DNA of 64,000 nt from Dickeya zeae NCPPB 2538 (GTDB lineage: Bacteria > Pseudomonadota > Gammaproteobacteria > Enterobacterales > Enterobacteriaceae), in the NCBI RefSeq assembly GCF_000406165.1, contig NZ_CM001977.1:2382624-2446623 (forward strand), read 5' to 3'. Position numbers and translations under genes: made by a program. Below the pieces are notes generated by a model. The model did no database searches. It was not told the origin of the DNA and saw nothing but the letters and a program-made list of their open reading frames with translations. Every line of letters starts with the position of its first letter. Position 1 is the stretch's first letter. Shown piece after piece: positions 1 to 8,274 of the stretch.

Positions 1-352
1 AATGGGGCTTGAGCACCGGGGTGCCGTGGCCGGTCTGGGAGTCGGCGAAGCGCACGAACAGGGTCGGCGCGGGGTTCAGCTCGTTGAACTCCTTGCGCTT
101 GTCGGCGTAGTTCATGCCGACGCAGAGGATTTTGGACGGCGCGACGATGACCGGCAGGAAGGTGACGTCGGCGACGGCGACATCCGGGGTGTCGGTCTGG
201 AAGGCAGCGGCCTCGTGCAGCGCCTGACCGGCCAGCAGGGCTTTCAGGTCGGCGTAGCGGTCACCGAGACGGCTGCCCAAATCGATCAGACCCGCTGGTG
301 TGTGGATCCCGTAACTGTTTTTGCCCTGATGGCGATAACTTGCAAGTTTCAT
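1..352 (-). CDS. Fumarylacetoacetate hydrolase family protein (partial, C-terminus outside window)
   Basis: Only the first 117 codons are present; the gene runs off the left edge. Read on the minus strand from the ATG at 352 it begins MKLASYRHQGKNSYGI and continues through a stretch ending in CVGMNYADKRKEFN. The I-L-C-V-G-x-N-Y-x-x-H/K-type motif is typical of the FAH/YcgM superfamily of acylpyruvate or 2-oxo-acid hydrolases and isomerases, which use a divalent metal. The gene starts 67 bp downstream of the stop of the 2-hydroxycarboxylate transporter on the same strand, so the two are probably co-transcribed. That suggests the enzyme acts on the imported carboxylate or a derivative. Substrate cannot be set from the fragment. 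Family assignment is fairly sure; exact function is not. Confidence 0.8.
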   Translation of the reverse strand, partial: MKLASYRHQGKNSYGIHTPAGLIDLGSRLGDRYADLKALLAGQALHEAAAFQTDTPDVAVADVTFLPVIVAPSKILCVGMNYADKRKEFNELNPAPTLFVRFADSQTGHGTPVLKPH

Positions 353-419
353 AATCTTTCCCGTTTAAATAAGGCCGCGAACTGTCGCGGCGTTATTTGT
401 TTTTTTTGTCATACAACCG

Positions 420-1787
420 TCACACCAGGAACTTGCCGAGTACCAGCAAGGCCACGGAGACGTTGATTGCACCACCGATACGGGTAGCAATCTGAGCGAA
501 CGGCATCAGCACCATACGGTTACCAGCGGTGAGAATCGCCACGTCGCCGGTACCGCCCTGCCCGCTCTGGCAGCAGGAGATGATGGCAACATCAATCGGA
601 TGCATACCGATTTTCTTGCCAACGAAGAAGCCGGTGGTCACCAGTGCCACGACAGTGGACACAATCACCAGCAGGTTGGTTATTGTGAAAGCATGGACCA
701 GCTCTTCCCAAGGGGTGATTGCCACGCCAACAGCAAACAGAATCGGATAGGTCACCGAAGTCTGGAAGAATTTGTAAACGACCTGAGAACCCTCCAGCAA
801 ACGCGGAGACGCGCCGTTAACCAGTTTCACGATTACAGCGGCAAACAGCATGCCCACTGGAGCCGGTAAACCAATCAGTTTGTAGCCCAGCATCCCGATC
901 ATATACAGCAGGATAGCCAGCAGTGCGCCTGCAGCCAGATTGGTTGGATCCATCTTGCCGCTCAAAGAACTGGTCAGCGAAGCCGGTGCCGTCTCAATGC
1001 TATTGGCTTTATTCGGCATCAAGTCACCTTCACCGGTCAGGTGCGGGTAGCGTTTACCCAGTTGGTTCAGCACACCGGCCAGGACGATGGCAGTCAGGCT
1101 ACCCAGCATAACGATTGGCAGGATACGACCCAGTGCAACGCCCTGCTCCATATGCAGCAAGGTGGCATAACCGATAGAAAGAGGAATCGCCCCTTCACCC
1201 ACACCGCCAGCCATAATCGGCAGTACCAGGAAGAAGAAGATCTGGAACGGATCCAGGCCCAGCATGATGCCCACGCCCATACCAACCAACATGCCCACAA
1301 TTTCACCACACAGCATGGGGAAGAAAATGCGCAGGAAGCCCTGAATGAGCGTCTGGCGGTTCATGCTCATGATGCTGCCGACAATGATGCAGCAGATATA
1401 GAGGTACAGAATGTTGGTGGATTTGTAGAACTTGGTGGTCGCATCCACAACCACGTGCGGCAACAAACCGTAGTAAACCAGTGCAGACGGAATAAACGTA
1501 GCGCAAATCGCCGCGGCTCCCATCTTACCGATAAAAGGTAAGCGCTTACCGAACTCACCACAGGCGAAACCGAAAAACGCCAGCGTGGCAACCATCACCA
1601 CGATGTCACTGGGCAACTTGCCGTCCAGGCAATCCAACGCAATTAATAGCCCAGCCAGGATAAACAGCGGCACCGGAATAACACCAATTTTGTAGTTATC
1701 CAGAATGTGCCACCATTTTTCTTTTAATGAAACCTTCCCAGAGGCCTCATCTTTTACAACGATATAAGAATCATCAGTGGTACTCAT
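420..1787 (-). CDS. 2-hydroxycarboxylate transporter (CitS/MaeN family, Na+ or H+ symporter)
   Basis: 455-residue inner-membrane protein with about ten hydrophobic segments. It carries the two glycine-rich re-entrant-loop motifs of the 2HCT family: GGVGEGAIPLS near residue 195 in the first half and SGQGGTGDVAIL near residue 415 in the second. Known family members import citrate, malate or related 2-hydroxycarboxylates with a cation. The length matches CitS/CimH/MaeN (about 440-450 residues). A CitA/CitB-like two-component system is encoded divergently, which is the usual way these transporters are controlled, and an FAH-family enzyme gene follows. No citrate lyase genes are visible in the window, so citrate, malate or another 2-hydroxy acid are all possible substrates. 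The family call is firm; the substrate is open. Confidence 0.9.
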   Translation of the reverse strand: MSTTDDSYIVVKDEASGKVSLKEKWWHILDNYKIGVIPVPLFILAGLLIALDCLDGKLPSDIVVMVATLAFFGFACGEFGKRLPFIGKMGAAAICATFIPSALVYYGLLPHVVVDATTKFYKSTNILYLYICCIIVGSIMSMNRQTLIQGFLRIFFPMLCGEIVGMLVGMGVGIMLGLDPFQIFFFLVLPIMAGGVGEGAIPLSIGYATLLHMEQGVALGRILPIVMLGSLTAIVLAGVLNQLGKRYPHLTGEGDLMPNKANSIETAPASLTSSLSGKMDPTNLAAGALLAILLYMIGMLGYKLIGLPAPVGMLFAAVIVKLVNGASPRLLEGSQVVYKFFQTSVTYPILFAVGVAITPWEELVHAFTITNLLVIVSTVVALVTTGFFVGKKIGMHPIDVAIISCCQSGQGGTGDVAILTAGNRMVLMPFAQIATRIGGAINVSVALLVLGKFLV

Positions 1788-1843
1788 AACCTTCTCCCCT
1801 TGTTATTTTCCCGTGCATATTAAGAGGTCGACACACGTTATTA

Positions 1844-1859
1844 TGTGATAATCATCAAA
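1844..1859. promoter_or_regulatory. CRP-like site upstream of the transporter gene
   Basis: TGTGA-N6-TCAAA lies 57 bp upstream of the transporter start. It matches 9 of 10 core positions of the CRP consensus TGTGA-N6-TCACA. Catabolite control of a carboxylate transporter would be expected. This is a pattern match only. Confidence 0.45.
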
Positions 1860-1872
1860 TTAAAAAATGAGT

Positions 1873-1899
1873 TTTAATGGCACTTATGGTTTTTATGGT
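1873..1899. repeat. Array A of 9-bp direct repeats (TTT/ATGG units) in the transporter / sensor-kinase intergenic region
   Basis: ATGG occurs at 1877, 1886 and 1895, exactly 9 bp apart, each preceded by a T-rich stretch (unit about TTTTATGGT). A degraded fourth unit, ATTA, lies at 1904 in the same phase. The array sits between the divergent transporter and two-component genes. It is probably an operator for the CitB-like response regulator, but no binding data can be read from sequence. Confidence 0.55.
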
Positions 1900-1960
1900 T
1901 TTTATTATTTTTTCATTAAAAATCAAATGATTGAATTTTCATATTGCGGGGAGTTTTGAC

Positions 1961-1992
1961 GTGGTTTTTATGGTTTGTATGGTTCAAATGGT
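1961..1992. repeat. Array B of 9-bp direct repeats, same unit as array A
   Basis: GTGG at 1961 and ATGG at 1970, 1979 and 1988 are again spaced exactly 9 bp apart, in units such as TTTATGGTT and TGTATGGTT. The start of this array is 84 bp from the start of array A, about eight helical turns, so a protein bound at both could face the same side of the DNA. It is the same kind of iterated site as array A. Confidence 0.55.
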
Positions 1993-2214
1993 CCTTATTT
2001 CGAGAAAGAAATAATATGTTGTGAAAAAGTAATTAAAATGTCCACTCTCGGTGACAGGCAATTTACGTCTTATTTAAAACAACTGAAACAAAAATACTAT
2101 TTTCACAATCTGCGCGAAACGCTTCACAAGACTATTTTTTAGTCCCTTTCTTTTACGCCTTTCATGATAAATTAGCCACCTTCGTTTGCGCGTTTTCTCG
2201 GTGATTAGCACATT

Positions 2215-3855
2215 ATGACGGTCAGGCTCTCGTTCCATCTCAAGCTGTTCATCTACCTGATGATCTTTTTTTCTCTGTTGTTGATCACCGCAGGGCTTTA
2301 CTACTATCGCGCCGTCGATCGGCAGCTCTATGACGAGTTGGGTAGCCGGGCGCAGATTCAGGCACGAGAAATCGCGATTATTCCCTCGCTCATTGAGGCG
2401 GTGAAATATAAAGATACCGCCACCATCGACAATCTGGTCGATCAAATCAAAGCACGCAGCGACGCCAGCTTTATCGTCATCGGCGATCGCAACGCAACCC
2501 ACTTGTATCATTCTGAGGAACCATCGCTGCTTGGCACAGAAATGATAGGTGGCGACAATAAAGAAGTGCTGGAAGGACAGAGCTCTATCACGCTACGGCG
2601 CGGTGCGATTGGTATTTCACTGCGTAGCAAAGCACCGATCATGGATGGAGATCAGGTTATCGGCATCGTGTCGGTCGGGTATTTGAAAAAGCGTATCGAT
2701 AACCTGACATTCAGCAAAGTAGCCCATGTCGGGCTCCCTATCGTTGCGATGCTGGTTGCGTTGTTTTTCTTTTCCTGGTGGTTCTCCCGCAACCTGAAAA
2801 AGCAGATGTTTGGGCTGGAGCCGCTGGAAATCCGGCTATTGGTCAGGCAACAAAAAGCCTTGCTGGAGTCTATTTATGAAGGTGTGATCGCCATCGACAA
2901 GCAACGCAATATTGCGGTGATCAACCACGCCGCCAAAGATTTGCTGGGCCTGACGATGCCTTCGTATCAATTACGCGGCAAACCGATCGACGACATTATT
3001 ACCCCCGTGCCATTTTTCTCTAATGAAGATATTTGGATAACCGATACTCATGATGAGATTTGCCGTTTTAATCAGACCACGGTTATCGCCAGCCGAGTGC
3101 GCATTATGCTGGAAGATGAACTGCAAGGTTGGGTAATCAGTTTTCGTGACAAAAACGACATCCACACCCTAAGCATGCAGCTCAGTCAGGTCAAACGCTA
3201 TGCCAACAGCCTGCGTATTCTGCGCCATGAGCAATTGAATTGGACAGCCACGCTGGCCGGGTTGTTGCATTTGCGCCGCTATGATGAAGCCGTACGTTAT
3301 ATTGAAGCCCAGTCCGAAGGGGCGCAGGTGGTGTTGGACTTTATTTCCAGCCGTTTTTGTTCGCCGGCACTTTGCGGGCTGTTGCTGGGTAAATTTGCCA
3401 GCGCCCGCGAGAAAGGCATTGAGCTGCGTTTTGACCCACGCTGCCAGCTTAACGGCATACCGGCCTCTCTTAATGAAACAGAGCTGATGTCAATTATTGG
3501 GAATTTAATTGATAATGCGGTGGAAGCGACACTGGCCTGCGCCTCGGGTTACTACCCTGTCGAAGTGTATATCTACGACGGTGAGCAGGAATTGGTCATA
3601 GAAGTCGCAGATCAAGGAACAGGGATTGACCCCACAATTGCAGATCGGGTATTTGAGATGGGTGTCACCAGCAAAAAAGAAGGCGATCACGGTCTGGGTC
3701 TGCACCTGGTTGCCAGTTATGTCAGTCAGGCACAGGGTGTGATCGAAGTTTCTGACAATTCGCCTCACGGCGCTATTTTTTCTATCTTCATTCCAAAAAC
3801 TACCAATAACAGGGAAAACGAGTACCATGCCGATTGCGAGCACCAGGCCAACTGA
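2215..3855 (+). CDS. citA: Sensor histidine kinase, CitA/DpiB family
   Basis: 546-residue membrane sensor. A first membrane segment (about 9-30) is followed by a periplasmic sCache/PAS-type ligand domain (about 35-170), a second membrane segment (about 175-195), a cytoplasmic PAS domain (about 220-320) and a kinase core. The H-box reads RHEQLNWTATLAGLLHL, close to RHEHLNW in E. coli DpiB. The N-box GNLIDNAVEAT, the G1 box DQGTGID and the G2 box GDHGLGLHL are intact. The family senses citrate or C4-dicarboxylates outside the cell and phosphorylates a CitB-type partner. The partner follows directly with a 29-bp overlap. The divergent 2HCT transporter is the likely target. No strong Shine-Dalgarno was seen before the ATG at 2215. 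Ligand specificity is not determined. Confidence 0.9.
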   Translation: MTVRLSFHLKLFIYLMIFFSLLLITAGLYYYRAVDRQLYDELGSRAQIQAREIAIIPSLIEAVKYKDTATIDNLVDQIKARSDASFIVIGDRNATHLYHSEEPSLLGTEMIGGDNKEVLEGQSSITLRRGAIGISLRSKAPIMDGDQVIGIVSVGYLKKRIDNLTFSKVAHVGLPIVAMLVALFFFSWWFSRNLKKQMFGLEPLEIRLLVRQQKALLESIYEGVIAIDKQRNIAVINHAAKDLLGLTMPSYQLRGKPIDDIITPVPFFSNEDIWITDTHDEICRFNQTTVIASRVRIMLEDELQGWVISFRDKNDIHTLSMQLSQVKRYANSLRILRHEQLNWTATLAGLLHLRRYDEAVRYIEAQSEGAQVVLDFISSRFCSPALCGLLLGKFASAREKGIELRFDPRCQLNGIPASLNETELMSIIGNLIDNAVEATLACASGYYPVEVYIYDGEQELVIEVADQGTGIDPTIADRVFEMGVTSKKEGDHGLGLHLVASYVSQAQGVIEVSDNSPHGAIFSIFIPKTTNNRENEYHADCEHQAN

Positions 3856-4552
3856 ACGAACGATTGAAAATTTCGACGTGCTGATCGTTGAAGACGAGAG
3901 AAAGCTGGCAAATATCCACGCGGAATTTATCGAAAAGAATTTCGCGCTGCGAGTGATAGGTACGGCGTCAACCCTGAACGAAGCCCGGCGTATGTTGCAG
4001 CAATACAAACCCCGGCTGATGTTGCTGGATAATTATCTGCCAGACGGCGAAGGCGTTCAGCTGATTGAAAGCGAACTGATGCGTAGCATCAATTGTTCGG
4101 TAATTTTTATTACTGCTGCCAGCGACATGAACACCTGCGCACAGGCCATTCGCTGCGGTGCTTTTGATTACATCATCAAACCGGTGTCCTACCCGCGTCT
4201 ACGCTCGTCGCTTGAGCGGTTCATCCAGTTTGTCAAAACCCAGCATACTTACAAAGTCGTCGATCAGCAGAATGTGGACGTTCTCTACCAGTTGCAGGCA
4301 TCGACCGTACCTAATGGGCCTGGCAGCAAAGGCATTGAAGAAAATACCCTCAATCTGGTTAAACAAATCTTTCAGGATCAACCGGAAACCTTGTTCTCTG
4401 TCGATGAGGTGGTGGAAAAAACCGGACTCAGCAAAACGACAGCCCGACGTTATCTGGAATATGGGCTGGAAAATCAGTTTCTGGATGTAGAAATGCGTTA
4501 TGGCAAGATTGGGCACCCACGCCGCCTTTACCGTAAAAAACACCTCGATTGA
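3827..4552 (+). CDS. citB: Response regulator, CitB/DpiA family
   Basis: 241 residues. An N-terminal receiver domain has acidic residues E22/D23, the phospho-acceptor D68 in LLDNYLPDG and the conserved lysine in YIIKP near 117. The C-terminal helix-turn-helix spans about 190-225 (SVDEVVEKTGLSKTTARRYL), as in DpiA/CitB/DcuR. The ATG at 3827 follows an AGGGAAAACGAG purine tract and overlaps the end of the kinase gene by 29 bp, indicating translational coupling. It probably activates the divergent transporter operon, with the 9-bp repeat arrays at 1873-1992 as candidate binding sites (inference). Confidence 0.9.
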   Translation: MPIASTRPTERTIENFDVLIVEDERKLANIHAEFIEKNFALRVIGTASTLNEARRMLQQYKPRLMLLDNYLPDGEGVQLIESELMRSINCSVIFITAASDMNTCAQAIRCGAFDYIIKPVSYPRLRSSLERFIQFVKTQHTYKVVDQQNVDVLYQLQASTVPNGPGSKGIEENTLNLVKQIFQDQPETLFSVDEVVEKTGLSKTTARRYLEYGLENQFLDVEMRYGKIGHPRRLYRKKHLD

Positions 4553-4576
4553 ATCCTGTGGTTTACTTCTGCCTGC

Positions 4577-4593
4577 ACCCGCATTTCGCGGGT
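4577..4593 (+). terminator. Short hairpin after citB
   Basis: ACCCGC-ATTTC-GCGGGT is a perfect 6-bp stem 24 bp after the response-regulator stop. There is no clear T-run, so it is a weak terminator or an mRNA 3' end structure. Confidence 0.35.
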
Positions 4594-4821
4594 ATGGCAC
4601 CACAGCCATCGCCAGTTGACGGAAATCGCCTTAAAAATGAGGCTCCCGTAGCCGATGCCGACAGGCGTTAAGCCCCTACACCACGTGCTGGCGTACCCCG
4701 TACGCTAGTTACCTCCTTTAAGACTATGTCGTCTCATTGAGTCAACTGCCTAACTTTTTTTGGCAATTCACCAGATAAATGGCCTGATGTCACAAAAACG
4801 TTCGCACGGTACAAGTACAAC

Positions 4822-4849
4822 TAAACCTCCGTATTATAACCGCCGATAA
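4822..4849 (+). promoter_or_regulatory. Sigma-28 (FliA) promoter of the chemoreceptor gene
   Basis: The -10 element GCCGATAA at 4842-4849 is a full match to the FliA consensus. TAAA at 4822-4825 is the -35 core, with 16 bp between them (consensus 15). It lies about 100 bp upstream of the chemoreceptor start, which fits class III flagellar and chemotaxis gene control. Confidence 0.75.
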
Positions 4850-4952
4850 CACACTACCCGGTACTGTAAATCGCATACTCAGATAGACCACCAACCTTCA
4901 CCGCACCAAATCAATAACAACACTCAGGCAATTTCTTTTAAGGAGCATGGCA

Positions 4953-6914
4953 ATGGGGTTCAGCAGCGCAATAAAAAACACAAAAATCTCTCACAAACTC
5001 TACCTGGGATTCGGCGTAGTGTTATTGCTGGTAGTGATTGCCTCCACGCTCAGCGCCATGCGTTTTCGTGACATTCGAGATATCTACGAAAAAACCAATC
5101 TGATTTACAACATCAATATTGAGGTTTTTCAGGCCAAAATTAACCGCCTCAAATACTTCTATACACCGGATGACAGCACGCAGACTGTGTTAACCGGTTT
5201 CGTTAAACACGCTGCCGAACTGACCCAAAGCGCCCATACGCTGTCATGGCGCAACGATGAACTGGGTTATATCAATGATCTGGATAAGATCATGGTAGAT
5301 TTCCAAAAGGCAGTCGCCGATATGTCGGCTTCCACACAGCAAGTTGTCGCACTAAGAAAACAAATCAGTGCGATGAATACACAAAACGCGGTTAAAAGTT
5401 TCCGTGACGGCCTGCAAAACCAGCAACTGGATAACACGTTATACCAGCGTGTCGAGGAACTGGCATACGCCACCGAATCACTGAAAAACCTCTCTTACGA
5501 ATTGCAACTTGCTGGTACAGATGATGCGGCTAAAGCCTTTGTCAGCCGCTATGCAGAAGTACAAAAAACGTATCAAGACCTGCAGCCAACACTAACCGGC
5601 GACACGCAGAAACTGGCAGAATCACTCTGGAATTACACGTCACAATACGCCACGCTGAATCAAGATTACGCCCGCGTCTGGGGTGATTTGAAAAAAGCGG
5701 AAAATGCGGTGAAAACCGGCGGGGATAAGAGCAGCGCGGTGATCAAATCTCTGATTACTGTCGTGAAAAACCAGAATGACGCGTTGGCGTACGGTTCAGC
5801 CAGCGCGACGTTATTGATTGGCGTGATAGCCGTCATCATCGGGATTCTGATTGCCGTTTATATCATTCGCCAGATTACCCGCCCGGTCATGCACAACCTG
5901 ACACTGGCAGAACGTATCGCCAGTGGTGACCTGACAGCCACCATCGAGGTGGACCGTCACGACGAACTGGGTAAATTAACCGCTGCGATGGCGGCCATGA
6001 ATGACCGTCTGCGCCACATGATTTCCGATGTGCGCGACAGTGTGGCGCATGTGACCCATTCAGCCGCTGATATCGCCGCTGGCAACAGTGATCTTGCCTC
6101 CCGAACGGAGCAGCAATCTGCTGCGGTGGTGCAAACCGCCGCCAGCATGGAAGAGTTGACCTCAACGGTGAAGAACAATACGGAAAACGCCCGCCATGCC
6201 AGCCAGATTGCATCAGATGCCTCCCAAAATGCGCATAAAGGCGGTGAAGTGGTGCAAAACGTAGTGAAAACGATGGACGATATCGCTGCCAGTTCACGGA
6301 AAATTGCCGATATTACCGCCGTCATCAATAGCATTGCGTTCCAGACCAATATCCTGGCATTAAACGCGGCGGTGGAAGCCGCCCGTGCTGGTGAACAAGG
6401 CCGTGGCTTTGCCGTTGTAGCAGGCGAAGTGCGTAGCCTGTCGCAACGCAGCTCTCAGGCAGCGAAAGATATCGCCGCCCTGATTGCCGAGTCTGTAGAG
6501 CGCACAAACGCGGGCAGTACACTGGTCGCCGAAGCAGGACACACCATGGATAGCATCGTTAAATCGGTATCTCGTGTTAACGATATTATGGGTGAAATCT
6601 CTTCCGCCTCGGAAGAGCAAAGCCGGGGTATTGAACAAATCTCCCGCGCCATTACTGAGCTGGATAGCACGACGCAGCAAAACGCCGCGCTGGTTTCGCA
6701 ATCGTCTTCCGCAGCCAATGCGCTGGAAGAACAAGCCGTGTTGCTGGAAAAACTGATGGCCACCTTCCGGTTGTCCAACGCGGCAGTACCGTCATCACGC
6801 CCTGCCGCGGCGTTGAATAATCCACGTCGTCCGTTGCAGGCGCTGCCTGCTACTGCCAAAACCTCAGCAAAACCTGCCGTTAAAAGCCATCAGGATGATT
6901 GGACGTCTTTCTAA
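4953..6914 (+). CDS. Methyl-accepting chemotaxis protein
   Basis: 653 residues from the ATG at 4953, chosen because AAGGAG at 4940-4945 lies 7 nt upstream; an ATG at 4947 is only 1 nt from that site. TM1 is at about 14-35, followed by a long periplasmic, mostly helical sensor region, TM2 at about 281-303, a HAMP domain and the cytoplasmic coiled coil. The conserved hairpin tip spans about 459-493 (AFQTNILALNAAVEAARAGE). The protein ends DDWTSF, matching the xWxxF tether that binds CheR and CheB in Tar and Tsr, so it is probably a high-abundance, self-adapting receptor. The ligand is unknown; the sensor domain looks like a helical-bundle type. It is expressed from a sigma-28-type promoter. Confidence 0.93.
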   Translation: MGFSSAIKNTKISHKLYLGFGVVLLLVVIASTLSAMRFRDIRDIYEKTNLIYNINIEVFQAKINRLKYFYTPDDSTQTVLTGFVKHAAELTQSAHTLSWRNDELGYINDLDKIMVDFQKAVADMSASTQQVVALRKQISAMNTQNAVKSFRDGLQNQQLDNTLYQRVEELAYATESLKNLSYELQLAGTDDAAKAFVSRYAEVQKTYQDLQPTLTGDTQKLAESLWNYTSQYATLNQDYARVWGDLKKAENAVKTGGDKSSAVIKSLITVVKNQNDALAYGSASATLLIGVIAVIIGILIAVYIIRQITRPVMHNLTLAERIASGDLTATIEVDRHDELGKLTAAMAAMNDRLRHMISDVRDSVAHVTHSAADIAAGNSDLASRTEQQSAAVVQTAASMEELTSTVKNNTENARHASQIASDASQNAHKGGEVVQNVVKTMDDIAASSRKIADITAVINSIAFQTNILALNAAVEAARAGEQGRGFAVVAGEVRSLSQRSSQAAKDIAALIAESVERTNAGSTLVAEAGHTMDSIVKSVSRVNDIMGEISSASEEQSRGIEQISRAITELDSTTQQNAALVSQSSSAANALEEQAVLLEKLMATFRLSNAAVPSSRPAAALNNPRRPLQALPATAKTSAKPAVKSHQDDWTSF

Positions 6915-6956
6915 GCAACTCACGCTCGGATAGCAATTACGCTGATGAACACAACA

Positions 6957-6984
6957 GGCCCGCCTCTGGCGGGCCGCTTTCTTT
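6957..6984 (+). terminator. Terminator of the chemoreceptor gene
   Basis: Perfect 8-bp GC-rich stem GGCCCGCC-TCT-GGCGGGCC, followed by GCTTTCTTT. Confidence 0.75.
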
Positions 6985-7050
6985 ATGGTGCCACGGTATA
7001 CATCCAGCAACGGCTAACCATTTTCGAAGCAAACGACAATCTGACTTACA

Positions 7051-7872
7051 TTAAAACACCATCGTCATCGGGTCTGGATATTGATATTCGAACCCCAGTT
7101 CACTACAAATCCGTTGTCCGTCGACTAATCTCGCTTTCAGCGGATCGCCTGATAAAAACTCTGGCGGCTCCAGCCCCATGCGACGCGCCTGTTCCGGGTA
7201 GAAGTCCTGCTTCGCGGGGTGTCCCGGCGCGCACAGGTTATAGAGGTGTCCACCATGCGGGCGCTGCAACAGCAGCATGATTGCCCCAATGACATCCTCC
7301 AGATGGACCAGATTGACCCCATGACTGCCATCAGGCAGATCATGCCGACCGGCAAGGAAGCGCCCAGGATGGCGATGATTCCCCACCAATCCAGCCAATC
7401 GTAAAATATCCACTTCGGTATGAGGCAACGCATGCAGCCATTGCTCCAGTTCCTGTAGCACCTTACCGGTTCCGGTTTCCGGCTGTAATGGACTGTTTTC
7501 TCTCACCCTGCCGCTAACCGTACCGTAAACAGAAATAGAGCTGGTATACACAATGCGTGGTACGCCATGCGCCAGGGCGCTATCGACCACCTGCTGCACC
7601 GCCTGCAAATAAGCGCCGCCCGCACGCTCAACACGGCCCGGTGGCAAGGTGATGATGAGTGCATCTACGTTCAAGAGTGCGTCCAGTTCGTCCGGCTCAC
7701 ACACCAGATCGGGCGTCAGGCACAGGCGATAACACTCCACACCGGACAGACGCGCTGCTGTTACACCATCATCGGTGCTTTTGCTCCCGACCACCCGATA
7801 TCCCCGTCTCTGTAGCGCCAGCGCCAACGGCATACCCAGCCAGCCAAGCCCGATTATCGCTATCTTTTTCAT
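7051..7872 (-). CDS. yeeZ: NAD(P)-dependent epimerase/dehydratase-like protein YeeZ
   Basis: 273 residues with an N-terminal Rossmann motif (IGLGWLGMPLA) and an extended-SDR fold, including TSSISVYG in the catalytic-serine region and RLAGLVG. It closely resembles E. coli YeeZ (274 residues), which also sits divergently beside the his operon. The start at 7872 is preferred over an upstream in-frame ATG at 7929 because GTCAGGAG lies 8 nt before it and the N-terminus then aligns with YeeZ. The enzymatic substrate is not known for the family. It is transcribed away from hisL. Confidence 0.88.
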   Translation of the reverse strand: MKKIAIIGLGWLGMPLALALQRRGYRVVGSKSTDDGVTAARLSGVECYRLCLTPDLVCEPDELDALLNVDALIITLPPGRVERAGGAYLQAVQQVVDSALAHGVPRIVYTSSISVYGTVSGRVRENSPLQPETGTGKVLQELEQWLHALPHTEVDILRLAGLVGNHRHPGRFLAGRHDLPDGSHGVNLVHLEDVIGAIMLLLQRPHGGHLYNLCAPGHPAKQDFYPEQARRMGLEPPEFLSGDPLKARLVDGQRICSELGFEYQYPDPMTMVF

Positions 7873-7989
7873 CGTCGTTCTCCTGACTTCCCGGCGTTGT
7901 TCTTCGGATGAATACTCTGCGTTTTTCATTATGTACCCTTATTGCCCATCTGGCGGCAATGTGATTTATACGCTGCAGGTAAAAAAATG

Positions 7990-8019
7990 TTGCGCTATCA
8001 CATCAACATGGTTTAGGTT
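7990..8019 (+). promoter_or_regulatory. his operon promoter
   Basis: -35 TTGCGC at 7990-7995, an 18-bp spacer, and -10 TAGGTT at 8014-8019. The TGGTTTAGGTTA context is the same as in the E. coli/Salmonella his promoter. Transcription would start near 8026, upstream of hisL. Confidence 0.7.
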
Positions 8020-8067
8020 AACCAACAGACAACACCACTCTACGTTTACAAAAATAGAGACGAATTT

Positions 8068-8115
8068 ATGTTACGCGTTAATTTCAACCACCATCATCAC
8101 CATCACCCTGACTAG
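8068..8115 (+). CDS. hisL: his operon leader peptide
   Basis: 15-codon ORF, MLRVNFNHHHHHHPD then TAG, with six consecutive histidine codons (seven in E. coli). Translation speed through the His run is the histidine sensor. Stalling favours the antiterminator and lets RNA polymerase pass the attenuator at 8173-8211. The position 160 bp before hisG and the flanking hairpin make the assignment certain in kind. Confidence 0.95.
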   Translation: MLRVNFNHHHHHHPD

Positions 8116-8172
8116 TCTTTCAGGCGATAGGTGCTGGAAGACACTCAGATCTTCCAGTGGCGGTAAACGCGT

Positions 8173-8211
8173 AAAAAGCCCCCGGAAGATCGATTCCGGG
8201 GGCTTTTTTTT
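8173..8211 (+). terminator. his attenuator
   Basis: A perfect 15-bp stem, AAAAAGCCCCCGGAA / TTCCGGGGGCTTTTT, has a 6-nt loop (8188-8193) and an uninterrupted run of T. It is the regulated terminator of the his leader. Confidence 0.95.
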
Positions 8212-8274
8212 GGCCGGAATTTTTTAAAAAAGCCTGCTTAACAGGCATCACAGACAGGATAAATTGAGGTTCAC

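Noticed and set aside
2074..2511. Minus-strand 145-codon frame opposite the start of citA
   Set aside because: It is the shadow of a well-supported kinase gene; no ribosome site and no family look.
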